Positions 5,570-12,868 are shown, numbered from the stretch's first letter. The stretch: 12,868 nucleotides of DNA from Coraliomargarita sp. CAG:312 (GCA_000438015.1 FR901610.1:58528-71395); one strand, 5' to 3'. The notes: a model not told the origin generated them from the sequence alone. Translations and numbers: made by a program.

Positions 5570-7975
5570 ATGTTTTACTTGGGGAAAATATCCGCGTTAA
5601 CTGCCGCTATTTGCGCTATGTGCGCAGTGCACTTAAGCGTAGCCGCGGAGGATGTCTCGCCGAATTCCGCAAACAACCCGCCTGAAAATGCAAAAAAGAC
5701 AACTCCAGAAGACTTTGACGGAATCGCATTTCTTTCGGATGGCAATTATAAAAATTCGGAACGCACAAAAACCGCAATACGCTCGGCTACAGGCTCGCTA
5801 GAGGCTGGGATGCCGGCGTTAGCCCAGGCTATAATAGAAGAATTTTTGTCTAAGTCTTCTCCTGATGAAAATCTTAGGGAAGACTTGACGGCCGTATATG
5901 CGGACGCGCTAATTGCGCAAGGCAATTTTGAGCTGGCCCAAAAACAGATATCCCAAATAAAAGAGGCCGCGAACTCGCCCCGCAACAAAATCAGAAAAGC
6001 GTTGATTGCAATAGGATTAAACCGGCACGACTTGGCGGATGAATTTTTGGAGGGCATAGACCCGTCGGAAGTCGGTGCTGACGACATTGTATGGTACCAT
6101 CTTGCAAAAGGATACGCTTTATTTGAAAGCTCAAAATTGCAGGACGCCTTGAAAGAATTTGAAGCGGCAAAGAAATCCGCTAAATCCCAGTACGCGCTCG
6201 CCGACGCACAAATCGCCATAAACATATGCAAGCTGTCAGACGATTTTAAGGGCGCAAAGCTGGACGAAATAGAAAAAGACTTGTCCGATAAAGTCAGGTT
6301 CTACATGGGAACTCCGGCAGGATTTCAATTCGCCAAGCAATACGCGGCTGTCCTGTTTAAACTCGGCAAAAACGACGAGGCCATAGAAGTCATAAACCAA
6401 CAGCTTGGAATCCAGCTGGCACAGGATATAGACAAAGACGAATTGCGGGTAATAGCGGCCGCGATGACTAAAAACCGCCAGAAGCAGTCTGAAATGCTGC
6501 AGGAGATACTAAATACGACATCTTCGGCGGGAGTCGCAGAATACGCCCTTTCCCTATTGGCGAAGTCTCCAGACACACAGCCGCAAAACTTTGAGGAATT
6601 TTTGGAAAACATAGCCAAAAACGGCTCGCCAAGGATATGCGACAGAATCCTTTTGGAAATAGCGAAGCTGCGCCTGAAAAAAGGCAGCGCCGAACGCGCG
6701 GCGGAAACGGCCTCAAAGTTACTTGAAGATTTTCCGGCGTCGCGATACAGGCCTGACGCGCTGCGGATTTTAGCATGGGCTGCATTCTCCCAAAAAGGCG
6801 GCAAAGCGCCCGAATATAGGCTTGCCGCCACATACCTTATAGCCTTGGCGGATATGGAAAAGAACGCGGACCGCAAGAACGACTTAATGCTTCTGGCGGC
6901 CGACTGCTACTATCTAAACAAAGACTTCTCCACTGCGGCGGAAATATATACAAAACTCTTTGAAACAATGCGTTCGGAACGCGGAGTCCTCTTAAACAGA
7001 ACAGTGGAGGTCTTATTGATTCTAGACGATATAGAGGCCGCAAAGAAAATAATAGATTCCTCGTACAAATTAGACGGGATAAGCGAAAATGACCTTTGGA
7101 ACGCTGAATGGAAATTGATTTCCAAACTGCGCGAAGACGGCGAAACTAAAAAAGCCCTAGAGCGGATAGAGCGCGCAATTTCCGACGATTCCGGCGTTCC
7201 GGGAACCGTGCGACTCAGAATGCTCTGGCTTCGCGCGCGCTTAAACGACGGGGAAACCGACAGCCGCAAAACGATATCGATTTGCGACAAAGTATTGAAA
7301 GAACTTCCCAAAATAAAATTTGAAGACCCGACTAGCGCCGAAAGAATTGCGTCAAACACAATGCTTATGAAAGCGCGCTGCTACGAATCTCTGGGCGAGA
7401 ACGATATTGCCTACGAAATATACAAAACTCTGCGCTCCGAATACCCTGAATCCCAAGCCGCCCAAATATCGTACCTTTACCAGGCTAGGTCGGAAGCCGC
7501 CGAAATGCGCTATGCTTCCGCCCAAAAGATATGCCAAACATTGGCGGACTTATACCCGCGCGGCAAATACCGCTACGAGGCAATGTCGGATGCGGCGCAT
7601 TATTCGCGGATGATTGGCGTGGACGCCAGCTATAAGGCGGCTCTCTCAATATTGGACAAACTCTGTTCCGAATACCCAGAAGACTCACGCAACTTTTATG
7701 CCAGGATGTCCCAGGCGGAAATACTAAGGCTGATAAACGCATTCGCCGAAGCCCGCTCGCTTTACAATGAAATCATAAACAAATTTCCGGACCACCCCCA
7801 AATATATATCGCATGGCTAGGGCTTGGCGACAGCATTTTGGCCCAGCCTAAACGCGCCGCAGACGCGGCGGACGCGCCGCAGACGCGGCGGTCATTTTCG
7901 AGAGGCTTTTTTATCTTCCTGAAATGCCGCTGGATGCAAAATCGGAAGCCGCTTTTAAATGGAGTTTCGCGCTAG
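5570..7975 (+). CDS. exported TPR-repeat protein, frame disrupted near its C-terminus
   Basis: The 801 codons begin with a signal peptide (residues 1-26, cleavage expected after VAA), so the protein is periplasmic or envelope-bound. The rest is almost entirely helical with repeated tetratricopeptide patterns, for example YHLAKGYALFESSKLQDALKE, AADCYYLNKDFSTAAEIYTK (about 445) and YESLGENDIAYEIYKTLRSE (about 605). TPR arrays are protein-docking scaffolds. As first gene before ExbB and ExbD it probably serves the same energy-transducing complex; this is inference. The true frame holds only to about residue 767 (RAADAA). After that a perfect 20-bp duplication shifts the frame, and the last 35 or so residues (an Arg/Phe-rich tail ending NGVSR) are non-native. 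Deleting one repeat copy gives an 878-residue protein ending at 8226. Either the gene is a recent pseudogene or phase variant, or the assembly contains an error here. Confidence 0.85.
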   Translation: MFYLGKISALTAAICAMCAVHLSVAAEDVSPNSANNPPENAKKTTPEDFDGIAFLSDGNYKNSERTKTAIRSATGSLEAGMPALAQAIIEEFLSKSSPDENLREDLTAVYADALIAQGNFELAQKQISQIKEAANSPRNKIRKALIAIGLNRHDLADEFLEGIDPSEVGADDIVWYHLAKGYALFESSKLQDALKEFEAAKKSAKSQYALADAQIAINICKLSDDFKGAKLDEIEKDLSDKVRFYMGTPAGFQFAKQYAAVLFKLGKNDEAIEVINQQLGIQLAQDIDKDELRVIAAAMTKNRQKQSEMLQEILNTTSSAGVAEYALSLLAKSPDTQPQNFEEFLENIAKNGSPRICDRILLEIAKLRLKKGSAERAAETASKLLEDFPASRYRPDALRILAWAAFSQKGGKAPEYRLAATYLIALADMEKNADRKNDLMLLAADCYYLNKDFSTAAEIYTKLFETMRSERGVLLNRTVEVLLILDDIEAAKKIIDSSYKLDGISENDLWNAEWKLISKLREDGETKKALERIERAISDDSGVPGTVRLRMLWLRARLNDGETDSRKTISICDKVLKELPKIKFEDPTSAERIASNTMLMKARCYESLGENDIAYEIYKTLRSEYPESQAAQISYLYQARSEAAEMRYASAQKICQTLADLYPRGKYRYEAMSDAAHYSRMIGVDASYKAALSILDKLCSEYPEDSRNFYARMSQAEILRLINAFAEARSLYNEIINKFPDHPQIYIAWLGLGDSILAQPKRAADAADAPQTRRSFSRGFFIFLKCRWMQNRKPLLNGVSR
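7852..7891. repeat. perfect 20-bp tandem duplication inside the TPR gene
   Basis: The unit acgcgccgcagacgcggcgg occurs twice without mismatch (7852-7871 and 7872-7891). Twenty is not a multiple of three, so the second copy moves translation out of frame. Read in its own frame each copy encodes RAADAA. Each unit also contains the inverted pair gccgc/gcggc, which could promote polymerase slippage or sequencing and assembly mistakes. Confidence 0.97.
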
Positions 7976-8226
7976 AAAGGGCTGGAAGGGAACGCGAGGC
8001 AAACGAAATACGCTGGCTTACGGCATCCCAAATTCTTTCGGACAAAGGCGCGAAAGCCCATCCGGCCGCGTGCTATTGGATTGCCCGCAGCCTTTTTGCG
8101 CTGGCAAAGTCGCTCGAATCAGAAGGCCAAATGCGCGACGCAAGGGCAGCCTACGAATTGATAGTAAAAAATAAACTCCCGTCATGGCAAACGGCGGAGC
8201 GCAAACTAAAAAACACCCAAATATAA
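7924..8226 (+). pseudogene. out-of-frame 3' end of the TPR gene
   Basis: This segment encodes the missing C-terminus of the TPR protein. Its frame is open from the second repeat copy (7873), where it reads RAADAAVIFERLFYLPEMP, and runs on through typical TPR residues such as FKWSFALERAGREREANEIR and CYWIARSLFALAKSLESEGQ to the stop at 8224-8226. The ATG at 7924 (MPLDAKSE) is internal and has no ribosome-binding site, so an independent gene of 100 codons is unlikely. The stop codon overlaps the exbB start (TAATG), which shows that the ancestral TPR gene ended here and was translationally coupled to exbB. With the frameshift, translation stops at 7975 and this coupling would be lost or weakened. 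Confidence 0.85.
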
Positions 8227-8882
8227 TGGAAAAAATACTTCACTTGATGGAAATCGGCGGGCCTATGATGGTTCCTCTCGCCGGTTTGGCGTTCATAGGA
8301 ATGATAATTTTCTTGGAGAGGCTCTTGTATCTGCATAAAGGGCAGATAAAAGCGGTTGAATTCGTCTCCGGAATAAAGGAGGCGCTAAAAAAACGCAGAG
8401 TTCTAGAAGCCATAACCATATGCGACGAGACATACGGACCGATTCCACGCATAGTAAAATCAGCCCTCGTCAGCGCGGAGGAACCTGCCGAAGTAATGTC
8501 GGCGTCTATAAACGCCGCCGCCGCAAACGAATTCGCGCTAATCGACAGGCGGGTTGCGAGCGTGGCCTTAGTGGCAAAGCTCGCCCCATTGCTGGGATTG
8601 ATGGGAACGGTAATCGCGCTGCTCCAAATTTTCTTCGATATGGGAGAAAGCGGTTCGTACGCAACTGCGGCCCAATTTTCCAACAGCATCTACAACGCGT
8701 TGCTATCCACGGCATTCGGATTGCTAATTGCAATACTCGCATGGCTGGGATACAGTTTCTTGAACAGCAGAGTAAGGGCAATAGCCCATGATATTGACTG
8801 GTCGGCAAACGAAATAATGATTTTCATTATGCGCGGAATGCCTGAACACGAAAACCTGCATATGGACGGCAGCAGCAAATAA
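8226..8882 (+). CDS. exbB: ExbB/TolQ/MotA-family proton channel
   Basis: With the ATG at 8226 the protein has 218 residues, close to TolQ/ExbB length. Three membrane helices are visible: about 11-30, 113-137 and 157-179, with a cytoplasmic helical region between the first and second. The family core is clear: KLAPLLGLMGTVIALLQIF (118-136) with Thr128, and NALLSTAFGLLIAI (157-170) with Thr162, corresponding to the conserved pore-lining threonines of ExbB/TolQ. The family forms a pentamer with ExbD/TolR in the inner membrane and converts proton flow into mechanical work. An ATG at 8184 is in frame but would overlap the TPR coding sequence by 43 nt; the 8226 start sits in the TAATG overlap with the TPR stop and is preferred. 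The downstream exbD-like gene starts 3 nt after its stop. ExbB versus TolQ cannot be decided from sequence alone. Confidence 0.92.
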   Translation: MEKILHLMEIGGPMMVPLAGLAFIGMIIFLERLLYLHKGQIKAVEFVSGIKEALKKRRVLEAITICDETYGPIPRIVKSALVSAEEPAEVMSASINAAAANEFALIDRRVASVALVAKLAPLLGLMGTVIALLQIFFDMGESGSYATAAQFSNSIYNALLSTAFGLLIAILAWLGYSFLNSRVRAIAHDIDWSANEIMIFIMRGMPEHENLHMDGSSK

Positions 8883-8885
8883 GCC

Positions 8886-9326
8886 ATGACAATCGTAAAC
8901 ACATCCTCAAGAGTGAGAAAGACGGAAATTTCCGTGGATGCCGTGGCTCTGTTCGACATTCTTTTAATTGCTCTAATGATGACTTTGGCTTCCTCAAAGT
9001 TTATTCTTTCACCGGGAATGGGAATAGACATTGAGTCGGACGCCCTGCCGGAAATATCCTCCCCCGAAAATGCGCTGACTGACGAGGACATATGCGTCGT
9101 AAACGCTAGCGGTAAATCTATGCTGATTTTTGAGGGCGAAATATTTGCTATTCCCGCCCTTCAAAAACATTTTGCAGCCACAAAATCAAGCCGCAAGAAC
9201 TCCATACTTCTCATAAAAACCGACAAGACTCTGGACACCCAAACGCTTCTGGAAATTTGCAACGCCGCAAAAGCCGGAGGGTTTAAAAGAGTTCAAATTG
9301 CCGCGACGCAAAAATCAGACAAGTGA
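8886..9326 (+). CDS. exbD: ExbD/TolR-family membrane protein
   Basis: The 146-residue protein has the family layout: a short cytoplasmic N-terminus, one membrane helix at about 18-39 and a periplasmic domain. The helix contains ALFDILLIALMM, with Asp24 in the place of the essential proton-carrying aspartate of ExbD/TolR. The periplasmic part ends with SILLIKTDKTLDTQTLLEICNAAKAGGFKRVQIAA, matching the family's typical pattern of v-x-i-x-a-D, a helix, then G-x-x-x-v-x-i-a. It partners with the ExbB-like channel encoded 3 nt upstream. Its stop (TGA at 9324-9326) overlaps the next start (GTG at 9323, or ATG at 9329), indicating translational coupling. The residues before the Asp (VDAVALF) are less proline-rich than in the E. 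coli proteins. Confidence 0.9.
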   Translation: MTIVNTSSRVRKTEISVDAVALFDILLIALMMTLASSKFILSPGMGIDIESDALPEISSPENALTDEDICVVNASGKSMLIFEGEIFAIPALQKHFAATKSSRKNSILLIKTDKTLDTQTLLEICNAAKAGGFKRVQIAATQKSDK

Positions 9327-10069
9327 ATATGGAAAGCGCAGATGGCAAGAAACATCCATTCAAGCCGGAAGGCGGGCGGGGGCCCCTGCACTCTCCGCTT
9401 GCTATGGCATTTGCGGTTTCCGCTCTATTGTTTGCCCTGTTTTTTATTTTCCTTCCGGATGTGGGAACAAAAGAATTTTCCGATTTTTCCCCTCCGCCTT
9501 TTGTAGCCTATAAAAGCTATTCAAAAGACTTCGCGAACGCAGCCGACCTTGCCGATTACGCGCCATTGTTTGTGACTACGCGATGGAACCACAAGCCTAC
9601 CGTTCCCAACATTCCCAAACCGGAAGGCTGGGAAACATCGGTCTGGAAAAACTATTTTAACGAATCCGAAATAATAGACTCAAAGTTTTTGGAGTCAGTT
9701 CTCGCCGGCGACGTGCGCGACGCCAGGCTGGGGTTGATGCGTTCAGTGATGCGCAGCGTGTTTTCAGGATACCGGCGGGCGGACATTCCCGAATCGGACC
9801 AGGCAAAAGCCTCCGAAGTTGAAATAATAGACATATCCACAGGCAAAAAAGTATTATCCCGCAAGCTTCCCGAACCGTTAATGGAGGGAATTTTCTCCAC
9901 GGCACAGTTCTCGGTTGACGTTGAAGGCGACGGCTGGGTAGGCAGGCCGGTCCTGCGAAAGACTAGCGGAAACGACGCAGTCGATGAAAAGCTTTCAAAA
10001 CTCTTAACCTCAAAAGACCTTCTAAAAGGGCTCAAAAGCGGGCAATACAGGGCGACTTTTATCCCGTAA
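9323..10069 (+). CDS. TonB-like one-TM periplasmic protein
   Basis: The protein has 248 residues from the GTG at 9323, or 246 from the ATG at 9329; neither has a Shine-Dalgarno motif. The GTG overlaps the exbD stop. A short basic cytoplasmic tail precedes one membrane anchor (about 25-44), then a periplasmic region. The last 60 residues (AQFSVDVEGDGWVGRPVLRK, then TSGNDAVDEKLSKLL, ending GQYRATFIP) follow the TonB C-terminal domain pattern: beta strand, D-G turn, strand, S-G-x-x-x-x-D, helix, final strand. Position after ExbB-ExbD, the single N-terminal anchor and this ending support a TonB or TolA role, carrying energy to the outer membrane. Unlike classical TonB there is no long Pro/Lys-rich spacer; residues 50-185 look folded, with only short proline stretches (SPPPF, VPNIPKP). 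No direct family match was possible here, so the TonB assignment is an inference. Confidence 0.65.
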   Translation: MNMESADGKKHPFKPEGGRGPLHSPLAMAFAVSALLFALFFIFLPDVGTKEFSDFSPPPFVAYKSYSKDFANAADLADYAPLFVTTRWNHKPTVPNIPKPEGWETSVWKNYFNESEIIDSKFLESVLAGDVRDARLGLMRSVMRSVFSGYRRADIPESDQAKASEVEIIDISTGKKVLSRKLPEPLMEGIFSTAQFSVDVEGDGWVGRPVLRKTSGNDAVDEKLSKLLTSKDLLKGLKSGQYRATFIP

Positions 10070-10076
10070 TCAATTT

Positions 10077-12359
10077 ATGGAAACTGGATTTCTCAGCAGG
10101 GATTTATCTATAGTAATTTTAGCCGTCGGGGCGGCCACATTCGTATGCACTCGCTTAAAGCAGCCTCTTTTGCTGGGATTTATAGTTGCCGGCATATTGA
10201 TAGACCCTGTTTTCAAGATGATAAACGACCACAGCGTCATAATCGAGCTTGGAGAATTGGGAATACTTTTTATGATGTTTTTTGTCGGGATGGAATTCAA
10301 TCTCGCAAAACTCCGCAAGGTTTTAACGCCGTCTTTGTGCGCCATAATCCTGCAAACCGCCACGATGTGTTCCGTGGGAATGGCAGGCGCAAAAATGATG
10401 GGAATGCCGGCAATCGTGGGATTGTTCCTCGGAGGAATGTTGAGCATAAGTTCGACGATTGTCTTCATTGAGACCGTATCCGCGCGCGGCGATTTAAACA
10501 AAAAATACGCCCATCTGGCTACGGGCATATTAATTTTGGAAGACTTGCTGGCGATTCTCATGCTGGTTTTTCTATCGGGCGTCGCAATTTCAAAAGCTGT
10601 TCAATGGGACAAAATATGGCATGTGTGCTTTATGCTGATAACATTTGTTGTCGCAATATACGCATCGGGGAAGGTCTTTTTGCAGCCGTTATTGCGCAAA
10701 ATGAGCATAAGCGGCTCAAACTACACCGTGATGATATTTACACTCGCGATGATTTTCGGCCTGGGTGAACTGGCGGCGGAGCTTGAATTTTCAGTGGCAC
10801 TTGGCGCTTTTTTGGCAGGCTCAGTCTTGGCTGGAACGGCAATCGCAAACCAGATAGAAAAAATAATAACCCCGTTTAAAAACCTGTTTGTGGCGTTGTT
10901 TTTCGTGTCGGTGGGAATGATGATAACTCCGTCCGAAATATTCAGATTGATTCCGACAATACTGGCGTTTTCTGCGCTTGTAATAGCGGGGCAAAGCGTC
11001 AGCTGCTTCATAGGCGCAACTGCAGCAGGAGTCGAACCTGCGGTGGCGTGGTTCGCCGGAATCAACAAAGCGCGAATAGGCGAGTTTAGCTTTGTAATAG
11101 CGGCCCTTGGCATGAAGCTTGGAGTAATAGATTCGTCCATTGCATCCATTGCCATGGGAGTGGCGTTTGTCACGATTTTCGCAAACCCGTTTATAGCGTC
11201 GAGAGCTTCGGCAATAGCGGAAACGTTTTCCAAGATAACCCCGCGCTTTTTAAAATCGGCTTTGGAAGCGTACGGCAACCTGCTTCAAATCGCCCGCAAG
11301 AATCTAGACGCCAACCTGCTGCTCAAGACAATCCGCGGAGAGTTGGCGGAAATAGCCGTATATTTTATTCTGTTCAACTCGGTCATACTTGGAGCGTCTT
11401 TTGCGTCCGACTCTGCATACATCGAGTCTCTCCCCCATGAAAATATCGCAAAAACAATAATATGGCTGGCCGCGGGAATACTGACACTTCCTTTTTGGGT
11501 GGCTATAATAAGAAAAGTCTCCATTATGATAGAGACATTTATAGCCATGACCCTAAAAAGAAAAATGCAGCGCTATAAAATAAGGCTGGCCTCAATATTG
11601 AGATATTCCGCCGCATTGGGAATATCCATAGCTTTGCTTTCGATATATCTTACCGCCGCAAGCATGAGGCTTCCGATAGCCGCCACCCTTTCTTTTATGG
11701 CCGCAACCGCCCTTGCAATCGGAATAATATTTTACAGAAATTTCACTCAAATAAATACCCGCCTCGAGTACGCGTTTATAGAAAACTTTAATAAAAACCT
11801 GGAAAACGACGGAGAATTTAAACGCGAAAAGCTGCGCTCGAATATACTGAATAAATATCCCTGGCCCATTGATATTTCAGAAACGCCCATAGACCGCGGC
11901 TCCCAGGCAGCCGGAAAGACTATAAGCGAGCTCTCAATCCGCCGAAAAACCGGCGCAAATATAGTGGCAATAGAAAGGGAGGGATTTGTGCGCTACGACA
12001 TAAATCCCAATACGCTTCTCTTTCCCGGGGATCTTGTCGTTATGATAGGAAGCGCCGAAGCGCTAAAAGACGCGGAACGGCTTTTGACAACCCGCGTGCC
12101 ATTGACGGACGAAGACATAAAACAAAACACTTTTAAGATTTCATACCTCGTCGCCGGATTAAATCCGGAGTATATAGGCAAGACTCTGCGCGAGCTTAAT
12201 CTCACGCGCAGATTCGGAATTTCCGTAATAGGGATTCAACGCCAGCAGGAGAAAATAAGCACTCCCGGAGCCGACGAAAAAATACTTTCCAACGACATTC
12301 TCCTCGTAATGGGAAAGCCCGACGATGTTAACAGGCTCAGCTTGGAAATAGAAAAATAG
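10077..12359 (+). CDS. CPA2 (KefB/KefC-like) cation:proton antiporter with two TrkA_C domains
   Basis: The 760-residue protein starts with a Na+/H+ exchanger domain (about 8-378) of some twelve helices. Diagnostic parts are LLLGFIVAGILIDP (31-44), LGILFMMFFVGMEF (61-74), GILILEDLLAI (150-160) with the acidic pair E155-D156 in the ion-binding position, the VALGAFLAGSVLAGT block (240-254), and ARIGEFSFVIA (332-342). Then come about four more membrane segments (about 424-552), a linker, and two cytosolic TrkA_C (RCK_C) domains (about 606-672 and 692-758), each with a G-K-T-[IL]-x-E-L motif. There is no TrkA_N (NAD-binding) domain as in KefB/KefC. The family exchanges K+ or Na+ for H+; the ion here is not determinable. 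It starts 7 nt after the TonB-like gene and is probably in the same operon, so its link to the proton-driven ExbBD machine may be physiological or only positional. The TrkA_C pair suggests ligand gating. Confidence 0.92.
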   Translation: METGFLSRDLSIVILAVGAATFVCTRLKQPLLLGFIVAGILIDPVFKMINDHSVIIELGELGILFMMFFVGMEFNLAKLRKVLTPSLCAIILQTATMCSVGMAGAKMMGMPAIVGLFLGGMLSISSTIVFIETVSARGDLNKKYAHLATGILILEDLLAILMLVFLSGVAISKAVQWDKIWHVCFMLITFVVAIYASGKVFLQPLLRKMSISGSNYTVMIFTLAMIFGLGELAAELEFSVALGAFLAGSVLAGTAIANQIEKIITPFKNLFVALFFVSVGMMITPSEIFRLIPTILAFSALVIAGQSVSCFIGATAAGVEPAVAWFAGINKARIGEFSFVIAALGMKLGVIDSSIASIAMGVAFVTIFANPFIASRASAIAETFSKITPRFLKSALEAYGNLLQIARKNLDANLLLKTIRGELAEIAVYFILFNSVILGASFASDSAYIESLPHENIAKTIIWLAAGILTLPFWVAIIRKVSIMIETFIAMTLKRKMQRYKIRLASILRYSAALGISIALLSIYLTAASMRLPIAATLSFMAATALAIGIIFYRNFTQINTRLEYAFIENFNKNLENDGEFKREKLRSNILNKYPWPIDISETPIDRGSQAAGKTISELSIRRKTGANIVAIEREGFVRYDINPNTLLFPGDLVVMIGSAEALKDAERLLTTRVPLTDEDIKQNTFKISYLVAGLNPEYIGKTLRELNLTRRFGISVIGIQRQQEKISTPGADEKILSNDILLVMGKPDDVNRLSLEIEK

Positions 12360-12533
12360 CCTTGCCTGGAATCCAATTGCAGAAATTTTGTTTTTTTAAG
12401 CTACTATTTTTTTGCACTCATCGCCTTGCGAAATAATTTGCAATTTGCCGACCCAAGAAAAATTTCTCATGACTCCCATGGTCGGAGCAAAACAAGCAAG
12501 GTCCGCAAAATTCCGCCCAACAGGGAACAAGAA

Positions 12534-12563
12534 AAGGCGGCGCAAAGTTTTGCGCGCCGCCTT
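12534..12563 (-). terminator. rho-independent terminator of the glycoside hydrolase gene
   Basis: A 10-bp perfect GC-rich inverted repeat (aaggcggcgc at 12534-12543, gcgccgcctt at 12554-12563) with a 10-nt loop; inner bases can pair further with a 2-nt bulge. On the minus strand it lies 37 nt after the glycoside hydrolase stop and is followed by TTTTCTTGTT. The plus strand has no U-tract after it, so the convergent antiporter gene is not obviously stopped here. That gene has only T-rich DNA (about 12388-12417) without a clear stem. Confidence 0.75.
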
Positions 12564-12600
12564 CAATGAATGCGATATAAAAAACGGGAATGGCTCCGGA

Positions 12601-12868
12601 TTATCTGGAGGGTTTATATGTTTTCAAGCAGACGGGGCCGAAAAGCCCAGATTTCTGAAGTTCGTCCCCTGAGGCAAAGCCACTGTAAACCGTGCGTGTG
12701 CGCTTTCCCTTGTAGAGAGCCATATTGCTTTTTGTCACGCGCTTTGAAGGCTCAAGATGGGCGTCTCCGATAAGCCTGTTCACCCAAGTGTTTGTGACTT
12801 TTATTTTGATATCGTTTTCCCCATCCTTCAATGCGTTTGTAATTTCAACGGCCATTGGATACGTCCAA
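12601..12868 (-). CDS. C-terminal fragment of a GH2/GH106-like glycoside hydrolase (5' part beyond window)
   Basis: The frame is open to the right edge (reading W-T-Y-P before the internal Met at 12855), so only the last 88 or so codons are seen. The fragment contains EITNALKDGENDIKIKVTN, then TWVNRLIGDAHL, and ends with QKSGLFGPVCLKTY. In GH106 alpha-L-rhamnosidases and related GH2-type proteins the final galactose-binding-like beta-sandwich reads [DE]-I-T-x-x-L-K-x-G-x-N-x-[IL]-x-[IV]-x-V-x-N-x-W-x-N-R-L-I-G-D and closes with S-G-L-x-G-P-V-x-L, which matches closely. The whole enzyme would be large and probably exported, acting on plant or host glycans. The exact GH family and substrate cannot be fixed from this piece. 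Transcription ends at the hairpin at 12534-12563; the gene converges with the antiporter gene. Confidence 0.8.
   Translation of the reverse strand, partial: WTYPMAVEITNALKDGENDIKIKVTNTWVNRLIGDAHLEPSKRVTKSNMALYKGKRTRTVYSGFASGDELQKSGLFGPVCLKTYKPSR

Noticed and set aside
8184..8225. Upstream in-frame ATG that would lengthen the ExbB-like protein by 14 residues
   Set aside because: The extra residues lie over the TPR gene's conserved end and are not hydrophobic or family-like; the TAATG overlap start at 8226 fits family length.
12412..12672. Plus-strand open frame of 86 codons after the antiporter gene
   Set aside because: It runs through the hairpin terminator and across the well-supported glycoside hydrolase coding sequence on the other strand; its composition is not protein-like.
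1..12868. CRISPR arrays, tRNA genes, insertion sequences or phage genes
   Set aside because: No regularly spaced repeats, cloverleaf-like segments, transposase or phage-like proteins were seen on either strand.

Overview
The window reads as chromosomal DNA of a Gram-negative (diderm) bacterium. It carries a lipoprotein, a Tat-type exported oxidoreductase, an ExbB/ExbD energy-transduction pair and a KefB/C-like antiporter. The mixture of a discoidin-tailed FAD oxidoreductase, the C-terminus of a large glycoside-hydrolase-like protein, a TPR-ExbB-ExbD cluster and starts without Shine-Dalgarno motifs suggests the Verrucomicrobiota/Lentisphaerota (PVC) branch. That placement is inference; no rRNA or other marker gene is present.

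Left part (1-5432), all genes on the minus strand. Reading in the direction of transcription: a Tat-exported FAD-dependent oxidoreductase (5432 to 3462) ending at a strong hairpin terminator (about 3331-3359). Then comes a pair of close genes: an isoprenylcysteine-methyltransferase-like membrane protein (3154 to 2648) and, 18 nt later, a large membrane sensor with a substrate-binding-like periplasmic domain and two PAS domains but no kinase (2629 to 764). A small lipoprotein (660 to 259) follows, then a hairpin (205-235) and the 5' part of a hydrophobic protein cut by the window edge.

Right part (5570-12359), all plus strand, a tight operon: exported TPR protein, ExbB/TolQ-like channel, ExbD/TolR-like protein, a one-TM protein whose C-terminus resembles a divergent TonB C-terminal domain, and a CPA2 cation:proton antiporter with two TrkA_C domains. 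Gaps are 0-7 nt or overlaps. I infer a proton-motive-force-driven envelope machine (Ton/Tol type) with a periplasmic TPR partner, co-expressed with an ion/proton exchanger. The two gene blocks diverge from a short shared promoter region (5433-5569).

The clearest anomaly is in the TPR gene. A perfect 20-bp tandem duplication (7852-7871 / 7872-7891) shifts the reading frame and splits the protein. Removing one copy restores one continuous frame of 878 codons that ends exactly at the overlap with exbB.

Right edge: the minus-strand 3' end of a GH2/GH106-like glycoside hydrolase (12868 to 12601) followed by its hairpin terminator (12534-12563), convergent with the antiporter gene. I see no tRNA, rRNA, CRISPR array, insertion sequence or phage gene.
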